This document shows positions 33,937 to 43,682 of a DNA stretch of 64,000 nt, piece by piece. The translations under genes were made by a program, and so were the position numbers. Under the pieces are notes generated by a model that searched no databases, was not told where the DNA came from, and saw nothing but the letters and a program-made list of their open reading frames with translations. The first letter of the stretch is position 1; each line of letters starts with the position of its first letter. Source of the DNA: Chelatococcus caeni (GTDB lineage: Bacteria; Pseudomonadota; Alphaproteobacteria; Rhizobiales; Beijerinckiaceae); assembly GCF_014196925.1 (NCBI RefSeq), contig NZ_JACIEN010000001.1, positions 620,001-684,000 on the forward strand, written 5' to 3'.

Positions 33937-35225
33937 ATGCGTGTCGTATCGCAGCTGTTGTTGGGCGGCGTCGCAGGCCTTGCTCTTGCGGGCGGCGCCA
34001 AGGCCGCCGACCTGCCGATGACCAAGGCGGCGCCCGTCGAATACGTGCGCATCTGTTCCGTGCACGGGGCCGGCTTCTTCTACATCCCGGGGTCCGACAC
34101 CTGCATCAAGATCGGCGGCCGCGTCCGCGCCGAGTACCGCTACCTCGAGCCGCTGTGGACACGCCGGGCGAGGGCCGCGAGAATGACGCCACCGGCTTCC
34201 GCGCCGTCGGCCGCATGAATGTCGATGCGCGCACGGCGACGGACTGGGGCACGCTCCGGACCTTCCTCCAGGTCGACGTCTTCGCCGATACCGGCAGCTA
34301 CAATTCCCAGCCGGGTCCTGCCGGCGACACGACGGACGTTGTCCTCGACAAGGCCTATATCCAGTGGGCCGGCATCACGGCGGGCCGCACGTCCTCGTTC
34401 TTCGACTTCTACGCCAACGACCTCAACTTCGGCTCCGGCGCCCTCGGCAGCCTCGGTTCCGACCTCACGGTCAACCTCCTCGCCTATACCGCCACCTTCG
34501 GCAACGGCTTCTCGGCCACCATCGCGCTCGAGGATCGCAGCGCCCATACGCTCAACGGCATCACCTATGCCCAGGCCGGGCAGCGCATGCCCGACGTCGT
34601 CGCCAACCTGCGTGTCGATCAGGACTGGGGCTCGGCGCAGCTCGCGGGTGCGCTGCACCAGCTCAACTCGATCGATATCGGCGCCGGCCTCGGCGGCCTC
34701 GGCTTCGGCTCGGGCCCCCTGGGTAGCCGTGTCGGCACCGAATACGGCTACGCCATCCAGGCCGGCGTGCAGGTCAACCTGCCGATGCTCGCGCCGGGCG
34801 ACACGCTGTGGCTGCAGGCGGCCTATGCCGACGGCGCCATCTCCTATCTCGGCGTCTATGACGACTTCAACATCGGCCCGGTCTCCGGTCCCGTCAGCGA
34901 GGCGGTCATCGTCAACGGCGATATCAAGAAGACCAAGGGCTGGGGCGCCACGGCCGCCTTGCTGCACTACTGGACGCCGTCCATCCGCCAGGCGTTGTTC
35001 GGCAACTACACGTCGATCGACTATTCGGCAGCGACCTTGCAGCAGGATTTCAAGGTCTGGACTGTCGGCAGCAACGTGATCTGGTCGCCCGTCTCCGCCT
35101 TCGACATCGGCCTCGAGGTCATCTATCAGAAGCTCGACGTCGACCGCGACCTCGCGGCGCCGGTCTTCGTCAAGCGCTCGGAGGACATCTGGGAGGCGCG
35201 CCTGCGGCTGCAGCGCGAGTTCTGA
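33937..35225 (+). pseudogene. Second porin_2 gene, interrupted by a frameshift
   Basis: From 33937 (after GGAGAGGA) the protein reads as a porin signal peptide and start (MRVVSQLLLGGVAGLALAGG, CSVHGAGFFYIPGS, RAEYRYLEP). After about 34155 homology continues only in the next frame (ENDATGFRAVGRMNVDARTA) through to the proper porin end LRLQREF at 35225. One base is missing, or two are extra, near 34150-34165, and about 18 residues present in the intact porin at this point are also missing. The rest is intact, has a good terminator and is about as conserved as the neighbour. It is either a recent pseudogene, a phase variant or a sequencing error. Confidence 0.8.
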
Positions 35226-35248
35226 TCGTCATCGGCAGGATGATCCGA

Positions 35249-35281
35249 AGCCCTCGCAGGCAGCTGCGAGGGCTTTTGGTT
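35249..35281 (+). terminator. Intrinsic terminator after the second porin
   Basis: A perfect 12-bp stem AAGCCCTCGCAG/CTGCGAGGGCTT with a GCAG loop is followed by a T-rich tail. It can also serve the convergent hydrolase gene. Confidence 0.9.
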
Positions 35282-35302
35282 TTAGAGAGCCGCGCCGCAG
35301 CC

Positions 35303-36193
35303 TCAGCCGAGATGGCGGATGAAGGAGAGGATGGGCCGCCTGACGTCCTTGTGGCTCGTCAGCGGTGCATGGCCCTGGGCCGGGATTTCGACCGCCTCCA
35401 GCCGCTCGTGGGCGGCGCGCATGCGAGCCAGCGTGTCGGGGGAGAGGATGTCCGAATTGGCGCCGCGCAAGGCCAGCACCGGCACCCCGGCGAGGCCGCC
35501 GAACAGGGGCCACAGCTCGGGCAGCTTCGATTCGAGGTCGAGCGTCTCCAGCGTCTTGAGGAGAGCCGGGTCGTAATCGGGCAGGAGGCGTCCGTCGGCG
35601 TCCTGCCGCCAGGTCGCCGCCGCCATCTCGTGCCATTCCGCGTCGCTCAGCTCCGGGAACTGCGCGTCCTGCAGGCGCCGCAGGATGTCGACGGCCTCCT
35701 CGATGGTGCGCGGGCTCGGCAGCTTGCCGATATAGCCGCGGATGCGCATGAGCCCGCGCGCCTCGATGACCGGGCCGATGTCGTTGAGCACGGCGGCGGC
35801 GATGGCGGCGGGGCGGGCGGCGGCCATGGCCATGGTGATGAGGCCGCCGCGCGAGGTGCCGATGAAGATCGCGCGCTCCACGCCGAGGGCGGCGAGCGCC
35901 TGCATGAGATCGTCGAGCTCGACGCGCACGTCGTAGTTGCGCCAGTCGCGGTCGCGCTCGGAAGCGCCGCGCCCGCGATAGTCCACCGCGAGCACCCGGC
36001 GCGGGCGCTTTTCGTCGGCGACGAGGTCGAGCGCAAGCGCATGGAAATCCGCCGCCGTCCGGGCGAGCCCCGGCAGGCAGACCACGGGCAGGGCCCGGGC
36101 GGGGGCCTCGGGGACATAGTCGCGGACATTGAGGCGCAGGCCGTCGCGCGCAGTGACGAAGCGGCTCTCGTAGGTGTCGGTTCCGGCGGGCAA
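35303..36193 (-). CDS. Alpha/beta hydrolase
   Basis: A 296-residue hydrolase-fold protein. The nucleophile elbow is GTSRGG near residue 113, the acid residue is probably Asp in GANSDILSP, and the catalytic His is in GHAPL near the C-terminus. The segment VVCLPGLARTAADFHALA near residue 37 supplies the oxyanion hole. No signal peptide is seen, so it is cytoplasmic. The substrate is unknown; esterase or lactonase activities are common in the family. The start appears to be TTG at 36193, since no in-frame ATG lies near the family start. Confidence 0.85.
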   Translation of the reverse strand: MPAGTDTYESRFVTARDGLRLNVRDYVPEAPARALPVVCLPGLARTAADFHALALDLVADEKRPRRVLAVDYRGRGASERDRDWRNYDVRVELDDLMQALAALGVERAIFIGTSRGGLITMAMAAARPAAIAAAVLNDIGPVIEARGLMRIRGYIGKLPSPRTIEEAVDILRRLQDAQFPELSDAEWHEMAAATWRQDADGRLLPDYDPALLKTLETLDLESKLPELWPLFGGLAGVPVLALRGANSDILSPDTLARMRAAHERLEAVEIPAQGHAPLTSHKDVRRPILSFIRHLG

Positions 36194-36257
36194 GGCGGCA
36201 GTCCGTGAAGATCGGCGGGGATCGGGCCGGCGCTCGGCCGGCCGCCCGCAAGCTGGT

Positions 36258-38351
36258 CTAGTTGGCGCCGCGGCGCAAGTCCTCGTCGATCAGGAGTGCC
36301 GTGCGGCCGTCCACGCGCTCGCGGTAGACCTGCAGGTTTTCCATCACGCGCTGCACATAGTTGCGCGTCTCGTTGAAGGGAATGCGCTCCACCCAGTCCA
36401 CCGGGTCGACGCCCGGGCTGCGCGGGTCGCCATAGGCCGCGATCCAGCGGCGTACGTTGCCGGGCCCGGCGTTGTAGGCGGCGAAGGTCAGGATGTACGA
36501 GCCGCGCCAGTAGCCGACGAGCTCGCCGAGATGGGCGGTGCCGAGCGTGGCGTTGTAGGCCGGGTCCGCCGTCAGCCGGTTGAGGTCGAAGGCGAGGCCC
36601 GCGCGCTTCGCCGTCTCGCGCGCCGTCGCCGGCATGAGCTGCATCAGGCCGCGCGCGCCGGCGGGCGAGATGGCGCCTGGCTCGAATGCGCTCTCCTGCC
36701 GGGCGATGGCGAGCACCATGGCGCGCTCGACGGCGCCGGCATCGTCGACCGGCGGCACGCCGTCGGTCGGGAAGGCCTCGGCATGGAGGAGGTGCCCCGC
36801 ATAGAGCGCCCGCTTGCCGACGAGGAGGCGCCCGCGCGCGTCATTGGCTTGGGCGGCGATTTCCGCAAGAACGGCGAAGGTCTCCGCATCGCGCGCCGTG
36901 CGTGCGGCCTGGGCCAGCAGCGGCACGCTGAGGCTCGCGTCGCCGAGGCGATAGGCGAGGCGCAGGGCACCGATGAGCGGCTCGGCCTCCGCCCGGGCCC
37001 GGGCGGCCGGGTCGGGCAGGGCCGCCGCGTGCGCCGGCACCTCGGCCTCCCCGAGCCTGTGCCGCGCCAGCTGGCCGTAATAGGCGGTGCCGTGCCGCGC
37101 CGCCTCCTGGTAGAAGCGCCGCGCCTCCTCGGCCCGTCCGGCCGCCTCGGCGGTGCGACCGCGCCAGTAGGCGACGCGGGAGACGGAGATGGGCAGGGTG
37201 GCGGCGGGCGCCGCCTCGGCGAAATGCGCCGCCGCGCGCTCCGGCTCGTTGAGGAAGCGCAGGGCGATGAAGCCGGCGAAGAAGGCATTCTCGATCTTCG
37301 CCGTCTCGCTCTCGGCCTCGTTGACCCGCGCCACGGCATAGGCGGCGCGCGCGTCGCCGGCGTCGAGCAGGCCGCGGGCGAGGATGCGCCGCTCCAGCGC
37401 CCAGCTGTCGCCGTCGGCGAGCGCGGCGACGACGCGCGGGGCATCCTCGAGCGCCTTGGCCGCTTCGGGGAGCTTGTCCTGCCGGCGCAGCATGCGGGCG
37501 CGCGCGAAGACATAGGCCGGCGTGCTGCGCAGGGCGGCGGGCACGGCGTCGAGCAGCTTGCCGGCACCGGCCGGGTTCTTCATGGCGGCGCCGAAGGCCT
37601 TGAGGAGCGCCTCGTGGCCGGGGCCCAGCGCCTTGGCCTCGGGCAGGGCCTCGACGAGCCGCTCGGCGAACAAGAGGCGCTCGAGCCGCCGTTCATGGTC
37701 GGAGCGCAGCAATTCAGAACCGAAGCGGGCATTGATCCGCTTCTCCAGGGCATCGCTCATCGCCTCGCGGCGCCAGACGCGCCGGGCGATCTCGGCGGCG
37801 TCGCTGTCATGGCCCTCGGCGGCCAGCATCTCGGCGAGGGCGATCTGCCCTTCGGGGCTCACGGGCTCGCGGGTCGCGAAGAAGCCGCGCACGACGCGGG
37901 CCGGCTTGGCCTCTTCGAGCAGGGCCTGTTCGGCCCTCTTCTGCAGGCCGTCCTCGCCCGGCCAGCCGGGATGCCGGTTGAGGAAGGTGTTGATCCGCTC
38001 GAAGGCGAGCGCACGGGCGTTGTGGCGCAGCGCCACCCATTCGGCGAGCGTGCGCGCGGCCGGCGTCTCGAGGGAGCGGGCCAGCGCATCGCCGTCGCCG
38101 ATGCGGCCGGCGCGATAGAGCTTGATGGTCTCGTCGAGCGTCAGGAGCGGCGAGGGGGCGGGGCTTTGCGCCGCCTCGTTCTCGGGCCGGGCAGGGGGAT
38201 CGGGCAGCGAGACGGGGGTGGCCGTGCTCTCCGGGCGCGGCGGCGGCAGCACGGCCGCGCGGCTCGGCCGCTGCACGGCCACGGTCAGGACGACGGCGCC
38301 GACGAGCCCGAGCGCCGTGCTCGCGGCGAGAAAACGTGTGAACGGCTTCAT
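36258..38351 (-). CDS. Soluble lytic murein transglycosylase
   Basis: A 697-residue periplasmic enzyme that cleaves the glycan strands of peptidoglycan. The N-terminus has a signal anchor or signal peptide (FLAASTALGLVGAVVLTVAV), a Pro-rich segment and a long alpha-helical superhelix with TPR-like repeats. The C-terminal SLT domain has the catalytic Glu in IARQESAFEPGA, then GLMQLMPATARETA and AAYNAGPGNVRRW. The start at 38351 is chosen from the signal peptide. It is divergent from dapA, a conserved arrangement in Hyphomicrobiales. Confidence 0.93.
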   Translation of the reverse strand: MKPFTRFLAASTALGLVGAVVLTVAVQRPSRAAVLPPPRPESTATPVSLPDPPARPENEAAQSPAPSPLLTLDETIKLYRAGRIGDGDALARSLETPAARTLAEWVALRHNARALAFERINTFLNRHPGWPGEDGLQKRAEQALLEEAKPARVVRGFFATREPVSPEGQIALAEMLAAEGHDSDAAEIARRVWRREAMSDALEKRINARFGSELLRSDHERRLERLLFAERLVEALPEAKALGPGHEALLKAFGAAMKNPAGAGKLLDAVPAALRSTPAYVFARARMLRRQDKLPEAAKALEDAPRVVAALADGDSWALERRILARGLLDAGDARAAYAVARVNEAESETAKIENAFFAGFIALRFLNEPERAAAHFAEAAPAATLPISVSRVAYWRGRTAEAAGRAEEARRFYQEAARHGTAYYGQLARHRLGEAEVPAHAAALPDPAARARAEAEPLIGALRLAYRLGDASLSVPLLAQAARTARDAETFAVLAEIAAQANDARGRLLVGKRALYAGHLLHAEAFPTDGVPPVDDAGAVERAMVLAIARQESAFEPGAISPAGARGLMQLMPATARETAKRAGLAFDLNRLTADPAYNATLGTAHLGELVGYWRGSYILTFAAYNAGPGNVRRWIAAYGDPRSPGVDPVDWVERIPFNETRNYVQRVMENLQVYRERVDGRTALLIDEDLRRGAN

Positions 38352-38569
38352 CGCGCCCTCGTCGCGAAGATGACGGCCTCGATCACGCAGGTATGGATTG
38401 TCCCAGCCCCCCGTTGAGGAAATGCTAACGTTGTTCGGACGCTGAAACGGAATGGCGCCCCTTTGCCTCCACCTCAATGAGCGGTATGACTGCGGCAGAC
38501 GTATGGCCGTCCGACCATGCGCCATTCCCGCAAGGACAACGAACGCAGCTGCGTTTTGGAGCGACAGTA

Positions 38570-39463
38570 ATGACGACGCATCGCCTCTTCACCGGTTCAC
38601 TGACAGCGCTCGTGACGCCGTTCAGGGACGGGAAACTGGACGAGGCGGCCTTTCGCGGGCATGTCGCGTGGCAGATCGAGAACGGCACGCACGGCCTCGT
38701 GCCCGTGGGCACGACGGGCGAGAGCCCGACACTGACCCACGACGAGCACAAGCAGGTGGTGGCCTGGTGCATCGCGGAGGCGAGGGGCAAGGTGCCGGTC
38801 GTCGCCGGGGCCGGCTCGAACAACACGGCCGAGGCCATCGACCTCGCGCGCCACGCCGAGGAGGCCGGCGCCGACGGGCTGCTCGTCGTCACGCCCTACT
38901 ACAACAAGCCGACCCAGGAAGGGCTCTACCAGCACTTCAAGGCCATCAACGATGCCGTCGGCATCCCGATCCTCATCTACAACATCCCCGGCCGGTCGGT
39001 GATCGACATGAGCGTCGACACCATGAAGCGCCTGTCGGAGCTGAAGAACATCACCGGCGTCAAGGACGCGACGGCCAATGTGGCGCGCGTCAGCCTGCAG
39101 CGCGAGGCGATGGGGCCGGAGTTCAACCAGCTCTCGGGTGAGGATGCGACGGCGCTCGGCTTCATGGCCCACGGCGGCCACGGCTGCATCTCGGTGACGG
39201 CGAACGTTGCCCCGAAGCTGTGCTCGGAGTTCCAGGAGGCGTGCCTCAGGGGCGACTACAAGGCGGCCCTCGCCATCCAGGACCGGCTGATGCCTCTGCA
39301 CACGGCGCTCTTCGTCGAGACCAATCCGTCGCCGGCGAAGTACGGCCTGTCCATCCTCGGCCGCATGAGCGAGGAGACGCGCCTGCCGCTCGTGCCGGTG
39401 ACGGAGGCGACCAAGCGCCAGATGCGTGCCGCCATGGTGCACGCGGGCTTGATCAACGCTTGA
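38570..39463 (+). CDS. dapA: 4-hydroxy-tetrahydrodipicolinate synthase
   Basis: A 297-residue TIM-barrel enzyme that condenses pyruvate with aspartate semialdehyde, the first step of the lysine and diaminopimelate branch. The Schiff-base Lys165 is in GVKDAT, Tyr137 in IYNIPGR, and the pyruvate-binding GTTGESPTL is at 47-55. The length is normal. The start at 38570 has TTGGAG upstream. smpB follows 50 bases later, as in many rhizobial genomes. Confidence 0.96.
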   Translation: MTTHRLFTGSLTALVTPFRDGKLDEAAFRGHVAWQIENGTHGLVPVGTTGESPTLTHDEHKQVVAWCIAEARGKVPVVAGAGSNNTAEAIDLARHAEEAGADGLLVVTPYYNKPTQEGLYQHFKAINDAVGIPILIYNIPGRSVIDMSVDTMKRLSELKNITGVKDATANVARVSLQREAMGPEFNQLSGEDATALGFMAHGGHGCISVTANVAPKLCSEFQEACLRGDYKAALAIQDRLMPLHTALFVETNPSPAKYGLSILGRMSEETRLPLVPVTEATKRQMRAAMVHAGLINA

Positions 39464-39512
39464 GAAATGACCATGTCCGCCGCGGCGGCGAGAGCCGCTG
39501 CGGCGAACGGGG

Positions 39513-40001
39513 ATGGGTGACGTGTCAGCGAAGAACAACAAGACGCCCGGGCCGCGCGTGGTGGCGGACAACCGCAAGGCGCGGTTCAACTACGAGATCC
39601 TCGAGAACATCGAGGCCGGCATCGCGCTGACGGGCACGGAAGTGAAGTCGCTGCGCGAGGGCAAGGCCACGATCGGCGAGGCCTATGCCGGGCCGTCGGG
39701 CAACGAGTTCTTCCTGTTCAACGCCTATATCCCGGAATATCTGCAGGCCAACCGCTTCAACCACGAGACGCGGCGCCCGCGCCGGCTGCTGCTGCACCGC
39801 CGGCAGATCAACAAGCTGCTCGGTGCCACCCAACGCGAGGGCTTCACGGTCATTCCGCTGCGCGTCTATTTCAACGAGCGCGGCCGCGCCAAGGTGGAGC
39901 TCGGCCTCGCCCGCGGCAAGAAGCTGCACGACAAGCGCGAGACCGAGAAGCAGCGCACCTGGGAGCGCGAGAAGGCGCGCGTGCTGCGCGAGCGCGGCTG
40001 A
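39513..40001 (+). CDS. smpB: SsrA-binding protein SmpB
   Basis: A 162-residue partner of tmRNA in rescue of stalled ribosomes. Family motifs are present: [40 protein letters not shown], and the basic C-terminal tail [21 protein letters not shown] at 39522 is an alternative start that would give 159 residues. The downstream VOC gene is 28 bases away, so the two may be cotranscribed with dapA. Confidence 0.96.
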   Translation: MGDVSAKNNKTPGPRVVADNRKARFNYEILENIEAGIALTGTEVKSLREGKATIGEAYAGPSGNEFFLFNAYIPEYLQANRFNHETRRPRRLLLHRRQINKLLGATQREGFTVIPLRVYFNERGRAKVELGLARGKKLHDKRETEKQRTWEREKARVLRERG

Positions 40002-40029
40002 GGTCCGGTCAGCGGCTGGGGAGGAGCCT

Positions 40030-40413
40030 TTGACGAAGCATATCTCGTTCGACCATTGCGTGATCCACGTGTCCGACTGGTCGGTGTCGCGCAAGTTCTA
40101 TTGCGACGTGCTCGGCGCCGAGGCGGTGCCGGTGCGCAACGGCTTCGCCTTCCGCTTCGGCGCCATGCAGCTCAACTGCCATGGCCCCGGCCAGCTCGGC
40201 GAGCCGCGGGCGCGGCTGCCGGTGATGCCGGGCAACAGCGATCTGTGCTTCGAATGGCACGGCACGATCGAGGAGGCGCTCGCCCATCTCGCCGCCCATG
40301 ACGTCGCCGTCGAGCTCGGCCCGGTGGAGCGCTTTGGCGCGCGCGGCCATGGCACCAGCGTCTATTTCCGCGACCCCGACGGCTCGCTGCTCGAGTTCAT
40401 CGCCTACGCCTGA
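40030..40413 (+). CDS. VOC-family (glyoxalase/dioxygenase fold) protein
   Basis: A 127-residue protein of the vicinal oxygen chelate superfamily: FDHCVIHVSDWSVSRKFYCD at the start, a middle FEWHGTIEEAL segment, and SVYFRDPDGSLLEFIAY at the end. Likely metal ligands are His9 and the C-terminal Glu in LLEF. The start is TTG at 40030, with GGGGAGGAG just upstream and no ATG in range. The enzymatic activity is not predictable; lactoylglutathione lyase-like or resistance functions are possible. Confidence 0.85.
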   Translation: MTKHISFDHCVIHVSDWSVSRKFYCDVLGAEAVPVRNGFAFRFGAMQLNCHGPGQLGEPRARLPVMPGNSDLCFEWHGTIEEALAHLAAHDVAVELGPVERFGARGHGTSVYFRDPDGSLLEFIAYA

Positions 40414-40422
40414 GGCGCGCCG

Positions 40423-41424
40423 TCAGGCTTGCGCCGGCAGCGCCTCCTCCTCCTCGTCTTCCATCTCCTTGAGCCGCCGGTCGGCATAGTGCCGCGCCAG
40501 CACCGCGCAGGCCATCAGCTGGATCTGGTGGAAGAGCATCAGCGGCAGCAGGATGATGCCGGTGTCCTGCCCGGCGAAGATGACCTTCGCCATCGGCACG
40601 CCGCTCGCGAGGCTCTTCTTGGAGCCGCAGAAGACGATGGTGATCTCGTCCTCGCGGCTGAAGCCGAGAAGCCGCGCGGACGCGGTCGTGACGGCGAGCA
40701 CGAGGGCGAGCAGCACCACGTCGACGCCCACCATGACCGCGAGGTCGAGCGCCGATAGCTTGTGCCACAGCCCGTCCACCACCGCGTGGCTGAAGGCGAT
40801 ATAGACGACGAGCAGGATGGAGCCGCGGTCGACGAGGCCGAGGATGCGGCGGTTCTCGATCACCCACTTGCCGATCTTCGGCTGCAGGACCTGTCCGACG
40901 ACGAAGGGCAGGAGCAGCTGCACGAGGATGCTGCCGACGGCCTCCAGCGACGGCCCGCTGCCGCGCGCGCTGAACAGCAGCCCGACGAGGAGCGGCGTCA
41001 GGAACATGCCGAGGATGTTGGAGGCGGAGGCCGAGCAGACGGCCGCCGAGACGTTGCCGTGCGCGATCGAGGTGAAGGCGATCGACGACTGGATCGTCGA
41101 CGGCAGGACGCACAGGAAGAGGATGCCCGCATAGAGCGCCGGGCTGAGCAGCGTCGGCACGAGGAGACCGGCGGCGAGCCCGAGGAGCGGGAAGAGCACG
41201 AAGGTGGCGGCGAACACCATGAGATGGAGCCGCCAGTGCGTGAACCCCGCGATGACGGTCGCCCGCGACAGGCGCGCGCCCTGCAGGAAGAAGACGAGCG
41301 CGATGGCGATGTCGGTGGCGATGCTGAACGGCTCCACCAGCGCGCCGCGCACCGGCAGGACGCTCGACAGCGCGACGACGCCGAGGAGCGCGAGAAGAAA
41401 CCTGTCCGCCAGGAGCCGCAACAT
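40423..41424 (-). CDS. Bile acid:sodium symporter family transporter (YfeH-like)
   Basis: A 333-residue inner-membrane protein with nine to ten hydrophobic helices, of the SBF-like group (PF13593). Segments such as FLCVLPSTIQSSIAFTSIAHGNVSAAVC and IVFCGSKKSLASGVPM correspond to the discontinuous helices that bind sodium and substrate in this fold. The C-terminus is acidic (KEMEDEEEE). The substrate is unknown. It is divergent from a LysR gene 102 bases away, which probably controls it. Confidence 0.9.
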   Translation of the reverse strand: MLRLLADRFLLALLGVVALSSVLPVRGALVEPFSIATDIAIALVFFLQGARLSRATVIAGFTHWRLHLMVFAATFVLFPLLGLAAGLLVPTLLSPALYAGILFLCVLPSTIQSSIAFTSIAHGNVSAAVCSASASNILGMFLTPLLVGLLFSARGSGPSLEAVGSILVQLLLPFVVGQVLQPKIGKWVIENRRILGLVDRGSILLVVYIAFSHAVVDGLWHKLSALDLAVMVGVDVVLLALVLAVTTASARLLGFSREDEITIVFCGSKKSLASGVPMAKVIFAGQDTGIILLPLMLFHQIQLMACAVLARHYADRRLKEMEDEEEEALPAQA

Positions 41425-41526
41425 GATGCCACCTCGGTTGAGAGCCTCGGCGGCACATCTAGCCTGCGGCTGGATTATTTGGAATTGTGCTGATGCGGAT
41501 ATCAGTCATCGCGGAATGAGATAGCC

Positions 41527-42381
41527 ATGTACGATCCCGTGCTCCTGCGCACCTTCGCGGCCGTCGCCGAGGCGCGCAGCTTCACCGGCGCCGGGCGTCT
41601 CCTCGCCATCGGCCAGTCCACGGTGAGCCAGCATGTGCGCAGGCTGGAGGAGGCGGTCGGCCGGCGGCTCGTGGCGCGCGATACCCATTCCGTGACGCTG
41701 ACGCCGGACGGGGAGGCGATGCTGGGCTTCGCGCGCAACATCCTGGAGATGAACCGCCGGGTCGAGCGCTATTTCGAGGGGGCGGAGCTGCGCGGCAAGC
41801 TGCGCTTCGGCGCCTCGGAGGATTTCGTCCTGTCGCGCCTCGCCGAGGTGCTCGGCGACTTCGCCCGGCGCAACCCTTCCGTCGATCTCGAGATCACGGT
41901 CGCGCTCAGCGGCATTCTCAACGAGATGCTGCAGGCGGGCGAGCTCGACCTCGTGCTCGCCAAGCGGCGCATCGGCCAGGAGCAGGGCACGCTCGTGCGC
42001 CGCGAGGCGCTGGTCTGGGCCGCGGCCAATCCGGCCCTCGTCGTCCCGGACCGGCCGGTGCCGCTCATCGCCTTTCCCCCGCCCAGCATCACGCGGGCGG
42101 TGGCCATCGAGGCGCTGGAGCGGGCGAACGTGCCGTGGCGGATCGTCTGCACCTCCGGCAGCCTGAGCGGCCTGCGTGCGGCCGCGGTGGCCGGCCTCGG
42201 CGTCCTCGTGCAGCCGCGCAGCATGCTGCCCGCCGGGCTGGTGGAGCTGCGCGCCGGGCGTCATCTGCCGGAGCTGGAGGAGGTGGAGTTCGTTTTGGCC
42301 GCGGCCGGCCGGGAATTCACCGGGCCGGCGCGGGAGCTCGCGGCGGACATCCTCGCCGGCAACGCCCGCCTGTCCATGTGA
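41527..42381 (+). CDS. LysR-family transcriptional regulator
   Basis: A 284-residue LTTR. The N-terminal helix-turn-helix is LLRTFAAVAEARSFTGAGRL followed by IGQSTVSQHVRRLEEAVG; the C-terminal half is the effector domain (RFGASEDFVLSRLAEVLGDF). The gap to the divergent transporter gene contains AT-rich, T-N11-A-type sequence around 41470-41510, as expected for LTTR binding. The effector is unknown. Its stop codon is six bases from the convergent glycosylase gene. Confidence 0.92.
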   Translation: MYDPVLLRTFAAVAEARSFTGAGRLLAIGQSTVSQHVRRLEEAVGRRLVARDTHSVTLTPDGEAMLGFARNILEMNRRVERYFEGAELRGKLRFGASEDFVLSRLAEVLGDFARRNPSVDLEITVALSGILNEMLQAGELDLVLAKRRIGQEQGTLVRREALVWAAANPALVVPDRPVPLIAFPPPSITRAVAIEALERANVPWRIVCTSGSLSGLRAAAVAGLGVLVQPRSMLPAGLVELRAGRHLPELEEVEFVLAAAGREFTGPARELAADILAGNARLSM

Positions 42382-42387
42382 GGTGCC

Positions 42388-43020
42388 TCACCGGGCGTCG
42401 AGATAGGCCTTCATGTCGGTGAAGACGGCGCGGAACATGTCCCGCGTCAGGCGGCCGGTGTTCGTGTTGTAGCGGGAGCAGTGATAGCTGTCGAAGAGGC
42501 GAACGCGACCGATGTCGTGCGCCGCCTGATGCGCGAAGGGTACCTTGCCGGGCGAGGCGCCGAGCGCGCGCACCGTGCTTTCGTGGGCGATGCGGCCGAG
42601 CGCCAGGATGGCGCTGAGCTCCGGCAGCGAGGCTATGGTGGCGGCGAGATAGCTGCGGCAGGTCTTGATCTCGGGGCCGGTCGGCTTGTTCTCCGGCGGC
42701 ACGCAGCGCACGGCGTTCGTCAGCAGCGCTCCCTTGAGCTGCAGGCCGTCGTCCGGCCGCGCGGCGAAGACGCCGGACGAGAAGCCGAAGTCCGACAGCG
42801 TCTCGTAGAGGAGATCGCCCGCATAATCGCCGGTGAACGGCCGGCCGGTGCGGTTGGCCCCGCGCAGGCCGGGCGCGAGGCCCACGATGAGGAGGCGCGC
42901 GCCCTTGTCCCCGAAGGAGGGGACGGGCGCGTTGTGCCAGAGGGGCTCACGCGCGCGCCACTCGTCGCGGAAGGCGACGAGCCGCGGGCATTGCGGGCAG
43001 TCGGACGAAGGCTCGATCAT
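42388..43020 (-). CDS. Uracil-DNA glycosylase, family 5 (UDGb) type
   Basis: A 210-residue DNA-repair enzyme that removes deaminated bases. Motif A is GLAPGLRGANRTGRPFTGDY near residue 47, and motif B is HCSRYNTNTGR near 181, close to the HPSPRN-type motif of UDGb. Cysteines at 8 and 11 (CPQC) plus two further ones (in NAVRCVPP and KTCRSY) can hold a 4Fe-4S cluster. The substitution in motif B is noted. It follows the NYN gene by 14 bases on the same strand and could be cotranscribed. Confidence 0.88.
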   Translation of the reverse strand: MIEPSSDCPQCPRLVAFRDEWRAREPLWHNAPVPSFGDKGARLLIVGLAPGLRGANRTGRPFTGDYAGDLLYETLSDFGFSSGVFAARPDDGLQLKGALLTNAVRCVPPENKPTGPEIKTCRSYLAATIASLPELSAILALGRIAHESTVRALGASPGKVPFAHQAAHDIGRVRLFDSYHCSRYNTNTGRLTRDMFRAVFTDMKAYLDAR

Positions 43021-43034
43021 GCGGGGCAGGGGTA

Positions 43035-43682
43035 TCAGCCCTCGTTGCCGCCGTCATCCCTCTCCGGCGGCGTCTGGCGGATGCCGTAGCGCCGCTCGAG
43101 CCCGCGGCCGCGCGGGCTGTCCTCGAAGCCGCCGTGCTGCATGCGCTGCATGCGCTCGGCCGGGTCACGGCCGATGCGGGGCTCGAGCTGCATGATCTCG
43201 ACGAACTCGTCGGCCTGGCGGCGCAACTCGTCCGCGATCATCGGCGGCTGGGTCGAGATGGTGGAAACCACCGACACGCGCACGCCGCGCCGCTGCATGG
43301 CCTCGACGAGCGAACGGAAGTCGCCGTCGCCGGAGAACAGCACCATTTCGTCGATGAAGGGCGCGAGCTCGAGCGCGTCGATGGCGAGCTCGATGTCCAT
43401 GTTGCCCTTGACCTTGCGACGCCCGGAGGAATCCACGAATTCCTTGGTCGGCTTCGTCACCACGCGATAGCCGTTGTAATCCAGCCAGTCGATCAGCGGT
43501 CGAATCGAAGAATATTCCTGATCCTCGATCATCGCCGTGTAATAGAAAGCCCTGACCAGGCGCCCCCTGTCCTGGAACTCTTTTAAGAGCCGTTTATAAT
43601 CGATATCGAATCCAAGTGTCTTGGTCGTTGCGTAGAGATTGGCGCCGTCGATAAACAGTGCGATACGCTGCTTGCTGCTCAT
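43035..43682 (-). CDS. NYN-domain (LabA/DUF88) putative ribonuclease
   Basis: A 215-residue PIN-like nuclease. The acidic residues of the active site are visible in RIALFIDGANLYAT near residue 6, KGNMDIELAIDAL near 93 and LFSGDGDFRSLVEAM near 114. The C-terminal 50 residues are charged and probably disordered. NYN proteins are thought to act on RNA; the target here is unknown. It heads a two-gene unit with the glycosylase. Its orthologues usually lie near rpoZ, rsh and smpB in Hyphomicrobiales, as here. Confidence 0.9.
   Translation of the reverse strand: MSSKQRIALFIDGANLYATTKTLGFDIDYKRLLKEFQDRGRLVRAFYYTAMIEDQEYSSIRPLIDWLDYNGYRVVTKPTKEFVDSSGRRKVKGNMDIELAIDALELAPFIDEMVLFSGDGDFRSLVEAMQRRGVRVSVVSTISTQPPMIADELRRQADEFVEIMQLEPRIGRDPAERMQRMQHGGFEDSPRGRGLERRYGIRQTPPERDDGGNEG

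Noticed and set aside
34088-34160. Programmed -1 frameshifting as the explanation for the broken porin
   Set aside because: No slippery heptamer or downstream pseudoknot-like structure is visible at the junction, and the neighbouring porin needs no shift.
36174-38417. 747-residue ORF opposite the lytic transglycosylase
   Set aside because: It is an antisense shadow; the minus-strand frame has a full SLT domain with catalytic Glu and signal peptide.
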